DNA of 13,538 nt. Source: an uncultured Alphaproteobacteria bacterium (GTDB taxonomy: Bacteria; Pseudomonadota; Alphaproteobacteria; Rhizobiales; Pleomorphomonadaceae). The notes under the pieces are model-generated. The model was not told the origin of the DNA. It did not search any database and saw only the letters and a program-made list of their open reading frames with translations. Shown one piece after another: positions 1 to 7,191 of this stretch. The stretch covers positions 1 to 13,538 of the forward strand of contig CALCDT010000256.1 of the NCBI GenBank assembly GCA_937900425.1, in the 5' to 3' direction. Both the position numbers and the translations under genes were made by a program. Every line of letters starts with the position of its first letter. Positions within the stretch are counted from its first letter, which is position 1.

Positions 1-1947
1 GCGGCCGCGGCCTGGGGCTTTCCCTTCCTCTCGCTTTCCCCGGGGCCGATCGGCCTGCCGCTGCCGCCGGGAATGGATCCGGCGGCGCTGTCGCTGTTCG
101 TCGAAGCCACTTCTCCGGTGGATGATGCCGAGGCCGGACCGGATGCGGGCGGCGGTCTCGCCGCCCGGATCGCCGGCTGGCGCGATCTCTCCGACGCCGA
201 CCTCGACCAAGCACGCCGTCTCGTCGCCTTCCTGCGCAGCGAGGGCCTCGACCATCGCGCCGACGCGCCACCGCTCGACCCCGGCGATACGCTCGGACGG
301 GAGCGGCCGCTGGTGATCGTGGTCGAGGAGGGGCCGGATGCGGATGGGCCGTCGCCCGCGCCGGGGCGCGAACGGCTCGGATTACGGATGCTCGACGCCG
401 CGATCAGCGAGAATCCCGGCGCGGATGTGCTGGTCCGCTGCGCCGTGCCCGAGGGACCGGGGCAGGGACCGTGGCGGAGCCCGCTCGCGGCGGCGGCGCG
501 CTCGCGGGGGCTCGATGTCGACGCCGGGCGAGTGTCGTGGGCCTCGCTGCTCGGCCGTGCCGCCCGGGTCCATGTCACCGGCGGCCTCCACGGTCTCGAC
601 GCCCTCGTCCACGGTGTTCCGGTGACGACCTTCGGTGCGCCCGTCTTCGCCGGCTGGGGCCTCACCGACGACCGCGACCTGCCGCGGCGCGGCGGCGCCG
701 GACCTTCGCTCGAGGCTCTCGTCGCCGCGCTCCACCTCCACGGTGCCCGCTACGTCGATCCGCTGACCGGTGCGGCGACCGACGCGCTCTCCTTCGCGCG
801 GCGGGCGGCTCTGATGCGGCGGCGGATGCTGGAGAACGCGGTGCCGACGGCGGTGGTCGGAGCGAAGAAGCACAAGCACCGGGCGATCCGGGTGTTTCTC
901 GCCTCGCGCCTCGCCGGCCTCGACTTCACCGAAACGACCGGCCAGGCGGTTTCGAACGCGGCGGCGAGCGGCGGCCGGATCGCCGTCTGGGCCGGCAAGG
1001 AGCCGGCGGACCTTGCGGCCGCGGCCGCCGCGGAAGGCGTGCCGGTGGTGCGGATCGAGGACGGTTTCCTGCGCTCGGCCGGCCTCGGCGCCACCGGCGT
1101 CGCCGCCGCCTCGATGGTGGTCGACGCGGCCGGCATCTATTTCGACCCGGGGCGGCCGAGCGATCTGGAACGGCTGATCGAGGCCGGCGGCTTTCCGGCC
1201 GATCTGCTCGCCGAGGCGGCGCGGCTGCGGCGGGTGCTGGTCGAGGATCGGCTGACGAAATACAACGTCGGCCGGCGGCGGGAGGTCGTCGTCGCCGCGG
1301 CGCCGGGGCAGCGGCGCATCCTCGTGCCGGGGCAGGTCGAGGACGACGCCTCGATCCGGCTCGGCGCGCCGCAGGTCAACACCAACCGCGGCCTGCTCGC
1401 GGCGGTGCGGGCGGCGGCGCCGGACGCCTTCGTCGTCTACAAGCCGCATCCGGACGTCGAGGCCGGCAAGCGGCCCGGGCGGGTCGCAGCGGAGGATCTC
1501 GCCGGCCTCGCCGACGCGGTGGCCGACGAGACGTCGGTGACCAGCCTCTTTCCACTCGTCGACGAGGTCCACACCATGACGTCGCTGGTCGGCTTCGAGG
1601 CGCTGATCCGCGGCCTCGCCGTCACCGCCTGGGGTGCGCCGTTCTACGCCGGCTGGGGCCTCACCACCGACCGGATCGTGATGCCGCGCCGGCGCCGGCG
1701 GGCGAGCCTCGACGACCTCGTCGCCGCCGCCTTCCTGCTCTATCCGCGCTACGGAGACCCCGACCTCGGACTGCCCTGCGACGTCTGGCACGTGGTGAGC
1801 CGGCTCAAGGGCGAGGTCGACCCGCGGCGGGTGCCGCGGCTCGACCGGGCGGGGCGGCGGCGGGCGCTCGTGCGGTTCCTTACCGGGGGGCTGCTCGGGG
1901 GCGGGCTGCTCGCGAGGCTGCGCGGCGGCGGTCTCAGCCGTCCTTGA
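1..1947 (+). CDS. kpsC: KpsC-type capsular polysaccharide Kdo transferase, 5'-truncated
   Basis: KpsC-family proteins build the beta-Kdo linker on lyso-phosphatidylglycerol at the cytoplasmic face of the inner membrane, to which group 2-type capsules are attached before export. The frame is open from the first base of the window to a TGA at 1945-1947 (648 residues visible), so the start lies outside; the ATG at 73 is probably internal, since the coding frame continues upstream of it. Two homologous halves are visible. Each ends with the pattern H..(S/G)L.G.(E/D)AL..G..VT..GAP..AGWGLT.DR (nt about 571-690 and 1570-1680). The second half also has RIEDGFLRS, VPGQVEDDASI and YKPHPDVE (nt 1051-1460), typical of the family; the matching part of the first half is off the edge. 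In characterised KpsC the two halves are separate Kdo transferase modules (GT99 and GT107). The 3' end overlaps the convergent photolyase gene by 14 bp. Family assignment is secure; the capsule type is unknown. Confidence 0.88.
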   Translation, partial: AAAAWGFPFLSLSPGPIGLPLPPGMDPAALSLFVEATSPVDDAEAGPDAGGGLAARIAGWRDLSDADLDQARRLVAFLRSEGLDHRADAPPLDPGDTLGRERPLVIVVEEGPDADGPSPAPGRERLGLRMLDAAISENPGADVLVRCAVPEGPGQGPWRSPLAAAARSRGLDVDAGRVSWASLLGRAARVHVTGGLHGLDALVHGVPVTTFGAPVFAGWGLTDDRDLPRRGGAGPSLEALVAALHLHGARYVDPLTGAATDALSFARRAALMRRRMLENAVPTAVVGAKKHKHRAIRVFLASRLAGLDFTETTGQAVSNAAASGGRIAVWAGKEPADLAAAAAAEGVPVVRIEDGFLRSAGLGATGVAAASMVVDAAGIYFDPGRPSDLERLIEAGGFPADLLAEAARLRRVLVEDRLTKYNVGRRREVVVAAAPGQRRILVPGQVEDDASIRLGAPQVNTNRGLLAAVRAAAPDAFVVYKPHPDVEAGKRPGRVAAEDLAGLADAVADETSVTSLFPLVDEVHTMTSLVGFEALIRGLAVTAWGAPFYAGWGLTTDRIVMPRRRRRASLDDLVAAAFLLYPRYGDPDLGLPCDVWHVVSRLKGEVDPRRVPRLDRAGRRRALVRFLTGGLLGGGLLARLRGGGLSRP

Positions 1948-3382
1948 TGCGGGCGAAGGCGGCGAGGGCGCGGTCGCGGGCGGCGTCGTGGTCGACGATC
2001 GGGTCGGGATAGTCGCGGCCGAGGGTGACGCCTGCGTCCTTCAGCACGCCGCGCGGCGCCTCCCACGGCTTCATCAGATACTTGTCCGGCAGCTTCGCCA
2101 GTTCCGGCACCCACTTGCGGACGTAGCCGCCGCGGCCGTCGAACTTCTCGCCCTGCAGCACCGGATTGAAGATCCGGAAATAGGGGGCGGCGTCCGCGCC
2201 CGAGCCCGCGACCCACTGCCAGCTCGCGGCGTTGTTGGCCGGATCGGCGTCGACCAGCGTGTCCCAGAACCAGGCTTCGCCCTCGCGCCAGTCGATCAGC
2301 AGGTGCTTGACGAGGAAGGAGGCGACGACCATGCGGACGCGGTTGTGCATCCAGCCCTCGTGCCAGAGTTCGCGCATGCCGGCGTCGACGATCGGATAGC
2401 CGGTCCGCCCGCGCCGCCACGCCTCGAGGTGGGCCGTGTCGGAGCGCCAGGGGAATCGGTCGAAGCGCGGGTTGAAATTCTCCGTGTGGAGTGCCGGGAA
2501 CTGCCAGAGCAGGGCGTAGGAGAATTCGCGCCAGCCGACCTCGGAGAGGAACTTGTCGACCGCGGCGTCGCCCGCGTCCTCGCGCCGGGCGTTGGCGGCG
2601 TGCCAGATCACCCCTGGGGAGATCTCGCCGAAGGCGAGGTGGGGCGAAAGCCGCGAGGTGACCTCGGCGGCCGGCTCGTCGCGCTTCGCCTTGTAGCCGG
2701 CCAGCCGTTCTTCGAGGAAATCCGACAGGCGCTCGCGGGCGCCGGCCTCGCCCGGCGTCCAGCAGGCCGCCATGCCGCCGGCCCAGTCGGGCGTCTTCGG
2801 CTGCAACGCCCAGTCGCCGAGCCGCTCGCTCCGGCAGGTGCCGGTCCAGCCGTCGAGGTTGCGGGGGCGAGGCAGGGGCTGGCGCGGTGTACCCAGCACC
2901 TCCCGCGCCGCCTTCCAGAACGGCGTGAACACCTTGAAGGGGCCGCCGTCGCCCTTGGTGACGGCGAAGGGCTCGGCGAGCAGCGTGCCATTGTCGCTCG
3001 CCACCTCGACTCCATCCGCCCTGAGCCTTTCCTTGAGCGCCTTGTCGATGCCGACGCCGGCGGCGTCGTAGCGCCGGTTCCAGCGCACGGCGCCGGCCTT
3101 CGTCTCCCGCACGACCTGCGGCAGGACGCGTCCGGCCGCGCCGCGGCGCAGGACGAGCGGCACGCCGAGCGCGGCGAGGTCTTCGCCAAGCGCCGACAGG
3201 CTCGCGTGCAGCCACCACCGGCTCGCGGCGCCCGGCCGGCGCAGCCCTTCGCTCTCCTCGTCGAGAACGTAGAGCGCGACGAGCGGCCGTCCGCTTTCGC
3301 GGGCAAGGTGGAGGGCCGGATTGTCGTGAAGGCGCAGGTCGTTGCGGAACCAGACGATCGCGGGGGCAAGGCGGGAGGCGAT
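1934..3382 (-). CDS. phrB: Class I CPD deoxyribodipyrimidine photolyase, probable non-standard start codon
   Basis: Light-driven FAD enzyme that splits cyclobutane pyrimidine dimers in DNA. Starting at 3382 the protein is 482 residues, close to the 472 of E. coli PhrB. The N-terminal antenna domain opens with IVWFRNDLRLHDNPAL (residues 9-24). The FAD domain carries GRTGYPIVD (325-333), WMHNRVRM (344-351) and a tryptophan triad W312, W365, W388 with exactly the E. coli spacing (306, 359, 382). N384 matches E. coli N378 near the flavin, favouring CPD repair over a cryptochrome role. The start is odd: between the in-frame stop at 3535-3533 and the GTG at 3163-3161 I find no ATG, GTG or TTG. Starting at that GTG would delete 73 residues of the Rossmann domain. 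A strong ribosome site GGAAGGAG (3398-3391) lies 7 nt before ATC at 3382-3380 and 4 nt before ATC at 3385-3383, so an ATC start is proposed. A base error or a start-loss mutation is the alternative. It is transcribed away from the small membrane protein gene. Confidence 0.93.
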   Translation of the reverse strand: MASRLAPAIVWFRNDLRLHDNPALHLARESGRPLVALYVLDEESEGLRRPGAASRWWLHASLSALGEDLAALGVPLVLRRGAAGRVLPQVVRETKAGAVRWNRRYDAAGVGIDKALKERLRADGVEVASDNGTLLAEPFAVTKGDGGPFKVFTPFWKAAREVLGTPRQPLPRPRNLDGWTGTCRSERLGDWALQPKTPDWAGGMAACWTPGEAGARERLSDFLEERLAGYKAKRDEPAAEVTSRLSPHLAFGEISPGVIWHAANARREDAGDAAVDKFLSEVGWREFSYALLWQFPALHTENFNPRFDRFPWRSDTAHLEAWRRGRTGYPIVDAGMRELWHEGWMHNRVRMVVASFLVKHLLIDWREGEAWFWDTLVDADPANNAASWQWVAGSGADAAPYFRIFNPVLQGEKFDGRGGYVRKWVPELAKLPDKYLMKPWEAPRGVLKDAGVTLGRDYPDPIVDHDAARDRALAAFARIKDG

Positions 3383-3390
3383 GATCGTGC

Positions 3391-3398
3391 TCCTTCCG
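3391..3398 (-). promoter_or_regulatory. Ribosome binding site deciding the photolyase start
   Basis: On the minus strand GGAAGGAG is a near-ideal anti-16S match. It sits 7 nt upstream of the in-frame ATC at 3382-3380, immediately before the conserved photolyase N-terminus. No normal start codon follows at a usable distance, so the site is the main argument that translation begins at one of the two ATC codons. Confidence 0.6.
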
Positions 3399-3522
3399 GG
3401 AGGAAGCGGCCGGGCCCGGGGCGAGGCGGTCGGCGACGCGGACGATCCGGGCGCAGGCCGGTGGCCGGGTGGCCGAGCGGGCCGGCCGGGGAGGGGTGTT
3501 TCCCTCGTAAACGACGCTCCGC

Positions 3523-3536
3523 TTGATTCAGATCAA
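3523..3536. promoter_or_regulatory. Perfect FNR/FixK-type operator (TTGATTCAGATCAA)
   Basis: The sequence matches the FNR-family consensus TTGAT-N4-ATCAA at every defined position and is symmetric. Its centre (3529.5) lies 62 bp before the ATG of the small membrane protein at 3592. If the site acts as a class II activator position (-41.5), transcription would begin near 3571, leaving a leader of about 21 nt that includes the ribosome site. The photolyase start is about 150 bp away on the other side. The match is seen directly; control by an oxygen-responsive CRP/FNR-family regulator such as FnrL or FixK is inferred. I see no convincing -10 element at the predicted spot. Confidence 0.7.
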
Positions 3537-3545
3537 GTCGTCGCG

Positions 3546-3569
3546 GCCGAAGCGGCGCGACCCTTCGGC
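3546..3569. repeat. Inverted repeat between the FNR box and the small membrane protein gene
   Basis: GCCGAAG (3546-3552) and CTTCGGC (3563-3569) are perfect reverse complements with a 10-nt spacer. If transcription starts near 3571, the dyad would cover about -25 to -2, a position where a repressor could act. If transcription starts earlier, it would form a hairpin in the leader. Seven base pairs in GC-rich DNA can also arise by chance. Confidence 0.4.
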
Positions 3570-3591
3570 GTCAACGCAAAGAGGTGCGACC

Positions 3592-3798
3592 ATGCTTCGC
3601 CTCGCCGTCCTGGTCTGGATCGTTCTCGGCACCACGCTCGCCGGGTCCTTCCTCATTCCCGTCCTCGCCCTGCCGGAGCTGCAGGCGCAGGCGATGCGGA
3701 TCCTGCCGCTCGCCGCCGCCGCCGGCTTCGTGCTCGCCATCCCCTTCGCCTGGCTCATTGCCCGCCGCATCGACGCCGCGACCCGGCGCCGGGTGTGA
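3592..3798 (+). CDS. Small two-helix membrane protein of unknown function
   Basis: A 68-residue protein starting MLRLAVLVWIVLGTTLAGS. The ATG at 3592 is chosen because AAAGAGG lies about 7 nt upstream; an in-frame TTG 69 nt earlier falls inside the FNR box and is unlikely to be used. Two hydrophobic stretches (about residues 4-27 and 37-59) are separated by a short polar link (PELQAQAMR), and the C-terminus is basic (ARRIDAATRRRV), suggesting both termini face the cytoplasm. I recall similar short proteins in many rhizobial genomes, sometimes carrying doubtful names, but I know of no proven function. It stands alone, with a perfect FNR-type box upstream, so a role under low oxygen is a reasonable inference from context only. 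Confidence 0.75.
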   Translation: MLRLAVLVWIVLGTTLAGSFLIPVLALPELQAQAMRILPLAAAAGFVLAIPFAWLIARRIDAATRRRV

Positions 3799-3812
3799 CA
3801 CGCCGCAAATGA

Positions 3813-3828
3813 GATCCGCGGACGGATC
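3813..3828 (+). terminator. Weak hairpin after the small membrane protein gene
   Basis: GATCCG (3813-3818) and CGGATC (3823-3828) pair around a 4-nt loop, 15 bp after the stop codon. There is no T-run after it, so it would be a poor intrinsic terminator. Its position directly downstream of the gene is the only supporting argument. Confidence 0.25.
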
Positions 3829-4171
3829 GTCCCGCGCCTGACCGCGCGGCCGGCCATGCCACGCCGGCTCCGCGCCGGGCGGAACGGCCGGAAGCGGCGA
3901 CGCGATCCGCCCCGGGACCCACGCCGGCCCCTGCCGCGTGGGTGTTTGGCCACCGGTGCGCCGCGAACGGGCCGCCCGATCGCCGATGGCCGCTCGGCCG
4001 CGGCTCCTCGCTCCGCCATGGGACCGGCGACGTCCACCATGCCGGTCCGTCCCGGGACAGCGACCCGGTCGTTCGCGAGCATCGGCTCCCGCTGTCGGTC
4101 GCCTTGAGACCGCGCCGGCGTCCAAGGCCATCGCCCGACCGTCGTTCACCGTCGCGACGGGAGATCGTCCC

Positions 4172-4199
4172 TTGACGTGCATCCGCGACCGGATACCGT
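4172..4199 (+). promoter_or_regulatory. Candidate hppA promoter
   Basis: TTGACG (4172-4177) is a good -35 box. A 16-bp spacer leads to TACCGT (4194-4199), a weak -10 box keeping T1, A2 and the final T. Transcription would begin near 4206, giving a leader of about 100 nt before the ATG at 4306. The -35 is convincing, the -10 is not. Confidence 0.35.
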
Positions 4200-4305
4200 A
4201 CGACTTACTCCGGCGGCGGCCAAATACCTGTGCCGAACCAGAAAAATCACGCACGGAAACACATCTCGCCCGCGCTCTTCGCGCGGCAGGAGAGAGGGAG
4301 AGACC

Positions 4306-6444
4306 ATGAGTCCACTTTATCCGATCATTCTGGCCGGACTGCTGGCGGTCGCCTACGGGGTATGGGCGACGCAATCGGTGATGGCCGCGGATCCCGGCAA
4401 CAAGCGGATGCAGGAGATCGCCGGCGCCATCCAGGAGGGCGCACAGGCCTATCTCAGCCGGCAGTACACCACCATCGCCATCGTCGGCGTGCTCATCTTC
4501 GTCCTCGTCGTCTTCCTTCTCTCGCTGCCCGTCGCGATCGGCTTCGCCATCGGCGCGATCCTCTCGGCCGCAGCCGGCTTCATCGGCATGAACGTGTCGG
4601 TCCGCGCCAACGTGCGCACGGCGCAGGCCTCCAGCATCAGCCTCGAGGCCGGGCTCGGCATCGCCTTCAAGGCCGGCGCCATCACCGGCATGCTGGTCGC
4701 CGGCCTCGCCCTGCTCGGCGTCGCGGCCTACTACCTGATTCTGACCCAGTTCATGGGCTACGCCACCAATGACCGCCTCGTCGTCGACGCTCTCGTCGCC
4801 CTCGGGTTCGGCGCCTCGCTGATCTCGATCTTCGCCCGCCTCGGCGGCGGCATCTTCACCAAGGGTGCCGACGTCGGCGGCGACCTCGTCGGAAAGGTCG
4901 AAGCCGGCATTCCCGAGGACGACCCGCGCAACCCGGCGACGATCGCCGACAACGTCGGCGACAACGTCGGCGACTGCGCCGGCATGGCGGCGGATCTGTT
5001 CGAGACCTACGCGGTGACCGTGGTCGCGACCATGGTGCTGGCGGCGATCTTCTTCGCCGGTCAGCCGGGCCTCGAGGCGGCGATGGTCTATCCGCTGGCG
5101 ATCTGCGGCGCCTGCATCGTCACCTCGATCGCCGGCACCTTCTTCGTGAAGCTCGGCGCCAACAACTCGATCATGGGCGCGCTCTACAAGGGCCTCGTCG
5201 TCACCGGGGCGCTGTCGATCGTCGGCCTCGCCGTCGCCACCCAGTTCGTCACCGGCTGGGGCGAGGTCGGCGTCGAGAACGGCGTCGCCGTCACCGGCTT
5301 CGGCCTGTTCCTCTGCGGGCTCGTCGGCCTCGTCGTCACCGGCCTCATCGTCTGGATCACCGAGTATTACACCGGCACCGGCAAGCGGCCCGTGGTCTCG
5401 ATCGCCCAGGCCTCGGTCACCGGCCACGGCACCAACGTGATCCAGGGCCTCGCGGTGTCGCTCGAGTCGACCGCGCTCCCCGCGCTCGTCATCGTCGGCG
5501 GCATCGTCGCCACCTTCCAGCTCGGCGGCCTGTTCGGCACGGCGATCGCGGTCACCACCATGCTCGGCATCGCCGGCATGATCGTCGCGCTCGACGCCTT
5601 CGGCCCGGTCACCGACAACGCCGGCGGCATCGCCGAGATGGCCGGCCTGCCACCGGAGGTGCGCCACACCACCGACGCCCTCGACGCCGTCGGCAACACG
5701 ACCAAGGCCGTCACCAAGGGTTACGCGATCGGCTCGGCCGGTCTCGGCGCCCTGGTGCTGTTCGCCGCCTATTCCAACGACCTCGCCTATTTCTCCGCCA
5801 ACGGGGCGACCTATCCCTATTTCGCGGACATCGGCACGGTCTCCTTCGACCTCTCCAACCCCTACGTCGTCGCCGGCCTGATCTTCGGCGGCCTCATCCC
5901 CTATCTCTTCGGCGGCATCGCCATGACCGCGGTCGGCCGGGCCGCCGGCGCTGTGGTCGAGGAGGTGCGCCGGCAGTTCCGCGAGAATCCGGGCATCATG
6001 AAAGGCACGGTGCGGCCGGACTACGCCCGCGCCGTCGACATGCTGACCCGGGCGGCGATCAAGGAGATGATCATCCCCTCGCTGCTGCCGGTGCTGGCGC
6101 CGGTCGTCGTCTACTTCGGCGTGCTGGCGATCTCCGGGTCGAAGGCCTCGGCCTTCGCCGCGCTCGGCGCCTCGCTGCTCGGCGTCATCGTCAACGGCCT
6201 CTTCGTCGCGATCTCGATGACCTCGGGCGGCGGTGCCTGGGACAACGCCAAGAAGAGCTTCGAGGACGGCTTCCTCGACAAGGACGGCGTGCGCCACATG
6301 AAAGGCTCGGAGGCCCACAAGGCTTCGGTCACCGGCGACACCGTCGGCGACCCCTACAAGGACACCGCCGGTCCGGCAGTGAACCCGGCGATCAAGATCA
6401 CCAACATCGTCGCGCTGCTGCTGCTGGCGATCCTCGCCCACTGA
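4306..6444 (+). CDS. hppA: K+-independent type H+-translocating pyrophosphatase
   Basis: Integral membrane enzyme that couples pyrophosphate hydrolysis to proton export. At 712 residues it has the normal length (the Rhodospirillum rubrum enzyme is about 700). The ATG at 4306 follows AGGAGAGAGGGAGAG; the frame is open further upstream, but that part does not look like the family. Substrate and Mg2+ residues are intact: GGDLVGKVE near residues 191-199 (D193, K197), the DNVGDNVGD run with D215, D219 and D223, and the C-terminal GDTVGDPYKD with D678, D682 and D686. K467 in GNTTKAV occupies the site that is alanine in K+-dependent enzymes, placing this in the K+-independent proton-pumping class. 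Many hydrophobic helices run throughout (about 15-17 expected). It is a single gene with its own leader and a strong terminator. It can conserve energy from the pyrophosphate released in biosynthesis. Identification is secure. Confidence 0.97.
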   Translation: MSPLYPIILAGLLAVAYGVWATQSVMAADPGNKRMQEIAGAIQEGAQAYLSRQYTTIAIVGVLIFVLVVFLLSLPVAIGFAIGAILSAAAGFIGMNVSVRANVRTAQASSISLEAGLGIAFKAGAITGMLVAGLALLGVAAYYLILTQFMGYATNDRLVVDALVALGFGASLISIFARLGGGIFTKGADVGGDLVGKVEAGIPEDDPRNPATIADNVGDNVGDCAGMAADLFETYAVTVVATMVLAAIFFAGQPGLEAAMVYPLAICGACIVTSIAGTFFVKLGANNSIMGALYKGLVVTGALSIVGLAVATQFVTGWGEVGVENGVAVTGFGLFLCGLVGLVVTGLIVWITEYYTGTGKRPVVSIAQASVTGHGTNVIQGLAVSLESTALPALVIVGGIVATFQLGGLFGTAIAVTTMLGIAGMIVALDAFGPVTDNAGGIAEMAGLPPEVRHTTDALDAVGNTTKAVTKGYAIGSAGLGALVLFAAYSNDLAYFSANGATYPYFADIGTVSFDLSNPYVVAGLIFGGLIPYLFGGIAMTAVGRAAGAVVEEVRRQFRENPGIMKGTVRPDYARAVDMLTRAAIKEMIIPSLLPVLAPVVVYFGVLAISGSKASAFAALGASLLGVIVNGLFVAISMTSGGGAWDNAKKSFEDGFLDKDGVRHMKGSEAHKASVTGDTVGDPYKDTAGPAVNPAIKITNIVALLLLAILAH

Positions 6445-6491
6445 ACGGCAGGACGACGGGGGCGGGCAGGGGCCTTCTCCCGCCGTCGCCT

Positions 6492-6521
6492 TCCAGCCTC
6501 GCTCGCGAAGCGGACGCTGGA
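6492..6521. repeat. Imperfect inverted repeat after hppA
   Basis: TCCAGC (6492-6497) and GCTGGA (6516-6521) are reverse complements, and inner bases CGCT/AGCG can extend the pairing imperfectly. It lies 48 bp after the hppA stop and 13 bp before the much stronger hairpin at 6534-6563. It may be a secondary 3'-end structure of the hppA transcript. Confidence 0.35.
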
Positions 6522-6533
6522 GCCGAAAACGGA

Positions 6534-6563
6534 AAGGGCCGGCGGGATGTCCCGCCGGCCCTT
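6534..6563. terminator. Bidirectional intrinsic terminator between hppA and the BamE-like gene
   Basis: A perfect 14-bp stem, AAGGGCCGGCGGGA (6534-6547) and TCCCGCCGGCCCTT (6550-6563), flanks a 2-nt TG apex; in RNA the loop will open wider. On the plus strand it is followed by CGTTCTT. On the minus strand it is followed by TTCCGTTTTC. The two genes converge on it, so it can end both transcripts. It is the strongest hairpin I noticed in the window. Confidence 0.85.
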
Positions 6564-6594
6564 CGTTCTTCCCGGTGCAGCGGAACCGGCCGGA

Positions 6595-7059
6595 TCAGAA
6601 GCCGGGATTGATCGAGGAGCCGAGGATCTGGCCGAGCAGCGTCAGATCCCGGCCGCTGGCCGGAGTGCGGCGGCTGATGAAGTCGAACACCTTGCCATCC
6701 TGGAGGCCATATTCCGCGATCTGGCGGACGTTGTTCTCGGCGTCGAAATAGACGACGAGGACGCGCTGGTCGGTCACCCTGCGGCCCCTGAGCGGGTTTT
6801 CCTCGATCGCCTGCGAGATGTAGTAGTAGGCCTTGGTTCCGCTGAGGGTCGAGGAGGTCGAGGGTGTGCCGAGCACGAGCAGGACCTGCTCTTCGCTGGA
6901 GCCGACCGGAACCTGTTCGAGGGCGTTCTCGGGCATGACGAAGCCGTGCTGCCGGGGCTGGGTGCCGCAGGCGGCGAGGGTGATCGCCAGTGCCGCCGCC
7001 GCGCCGAGGAGCACGCGCCGCGGCGCCTTCGCCGTAGAACTGCCGTGAGGTCTCGTCAT
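6595..7059 (-). CDS. bamE: Outer membrane assembly lipoprotein, BamE/SmpA/OmlA family
   Basis: BamE-type lipoproteins sit at the inner face of the outer membrane and support the Bam complex that inserts beta-barrel proteins. The protein has 154 residues. The ATG at 7059-7057 follows GGGAGACAGGA and is preferred to longer upstream frames because it puts a clean lipoprotein signal at the N-terminus: basic APRR, a hydrophobic stretch, then the lipobox LAAC with C31 as the lipidation site. The family domain follows, from about residue 50 (VPVGSSEEQVLLVLGTPS) through YYYIS and the strand VLVVYFDAENNVRQIAEYGL. A C-terminal tail ending in SSINPGF is longer than in E. coli BamE (113 residues), as I expect for alphaproteobacteria. 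It is divergent from the chaperone-yceD-plsX-fabH cluster, an order I recognise from Hyphomicrobiales. The family is clear; the exact Bam partnership is inferred. Confidence 0.88.
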   Translation of the reverse strand: MTRPHGSSTAKAPRRVLLGAAAALAITLAACGTQPRQHGFVMPENALEQVPVGSSEEQVLLVLGTPSTSSTLSGTKAYYYISQAIEENPLRGRRVTDQRVLVVYFDAENNVRQIAEYGLQDGKVFDFISRRTPASGRDLTLLGQILGSSINPGF

Positions 7060-7191
7060 TCCTGTCTCCCGCTCGCCTCTGCGCTCGCCGACACCCGGCC
7101 GGACCGGCGCCGGGGCCTTCCCGCCCGGCGATCCGGTCCTCCGCGCCGCGACGGCTCGACCGCCGGGCGCCGTGGTTGCGTCTTGGCATTC

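Larger units (their letters stand above)
3799..4305. other. 507-bp stretch without a gene ahead of hppA
   Basis: No open frame here has both a ribosome site and recognisable protein content; the short frames across it are arginine- and proline-rich, as expected from random GC-rich DNA. It holds the weak hairpin near its left end and the candidate hppA promoter near 4172-4199. Its last 130 bases are visibly richer in A and T than the rest, consistent with a promoter and leader. I see no riboswitch fold I can name. Confidence 0.5.

Noticed and set aside
1934..3163. Photolyase starting at GTG 3163 (409 residues)
   Set aside because: The 73 residues upstream in the same frame contain the conserved photolyase N-terminus, so this start would remove part of the Rossmann domain.
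3501..3536. An extracytoplasmic-sigma promoter for the photolyase gene, TGATC on the minus strand as in the ChrR regulon
   Set aside because: The TGATC is part of the FNR palindrome, and no convincing -10 stands at the right distance.
4177..4305. 43-residue N-terminal extension of HppA
   Set aside because: It has no family similarity, and a strong ribosome site precedes the ATG at 4306, which gives the normal length.
3571..6441. A 956-codon open frame on the minus strand across hppA
   Set aside because: It is the antisense shadow of a highly GC3-biased gene. Its product is a low-complexity run of Asp, Gly, Arg and Glu with no domain, while the plus strand encodes a complete HppA.
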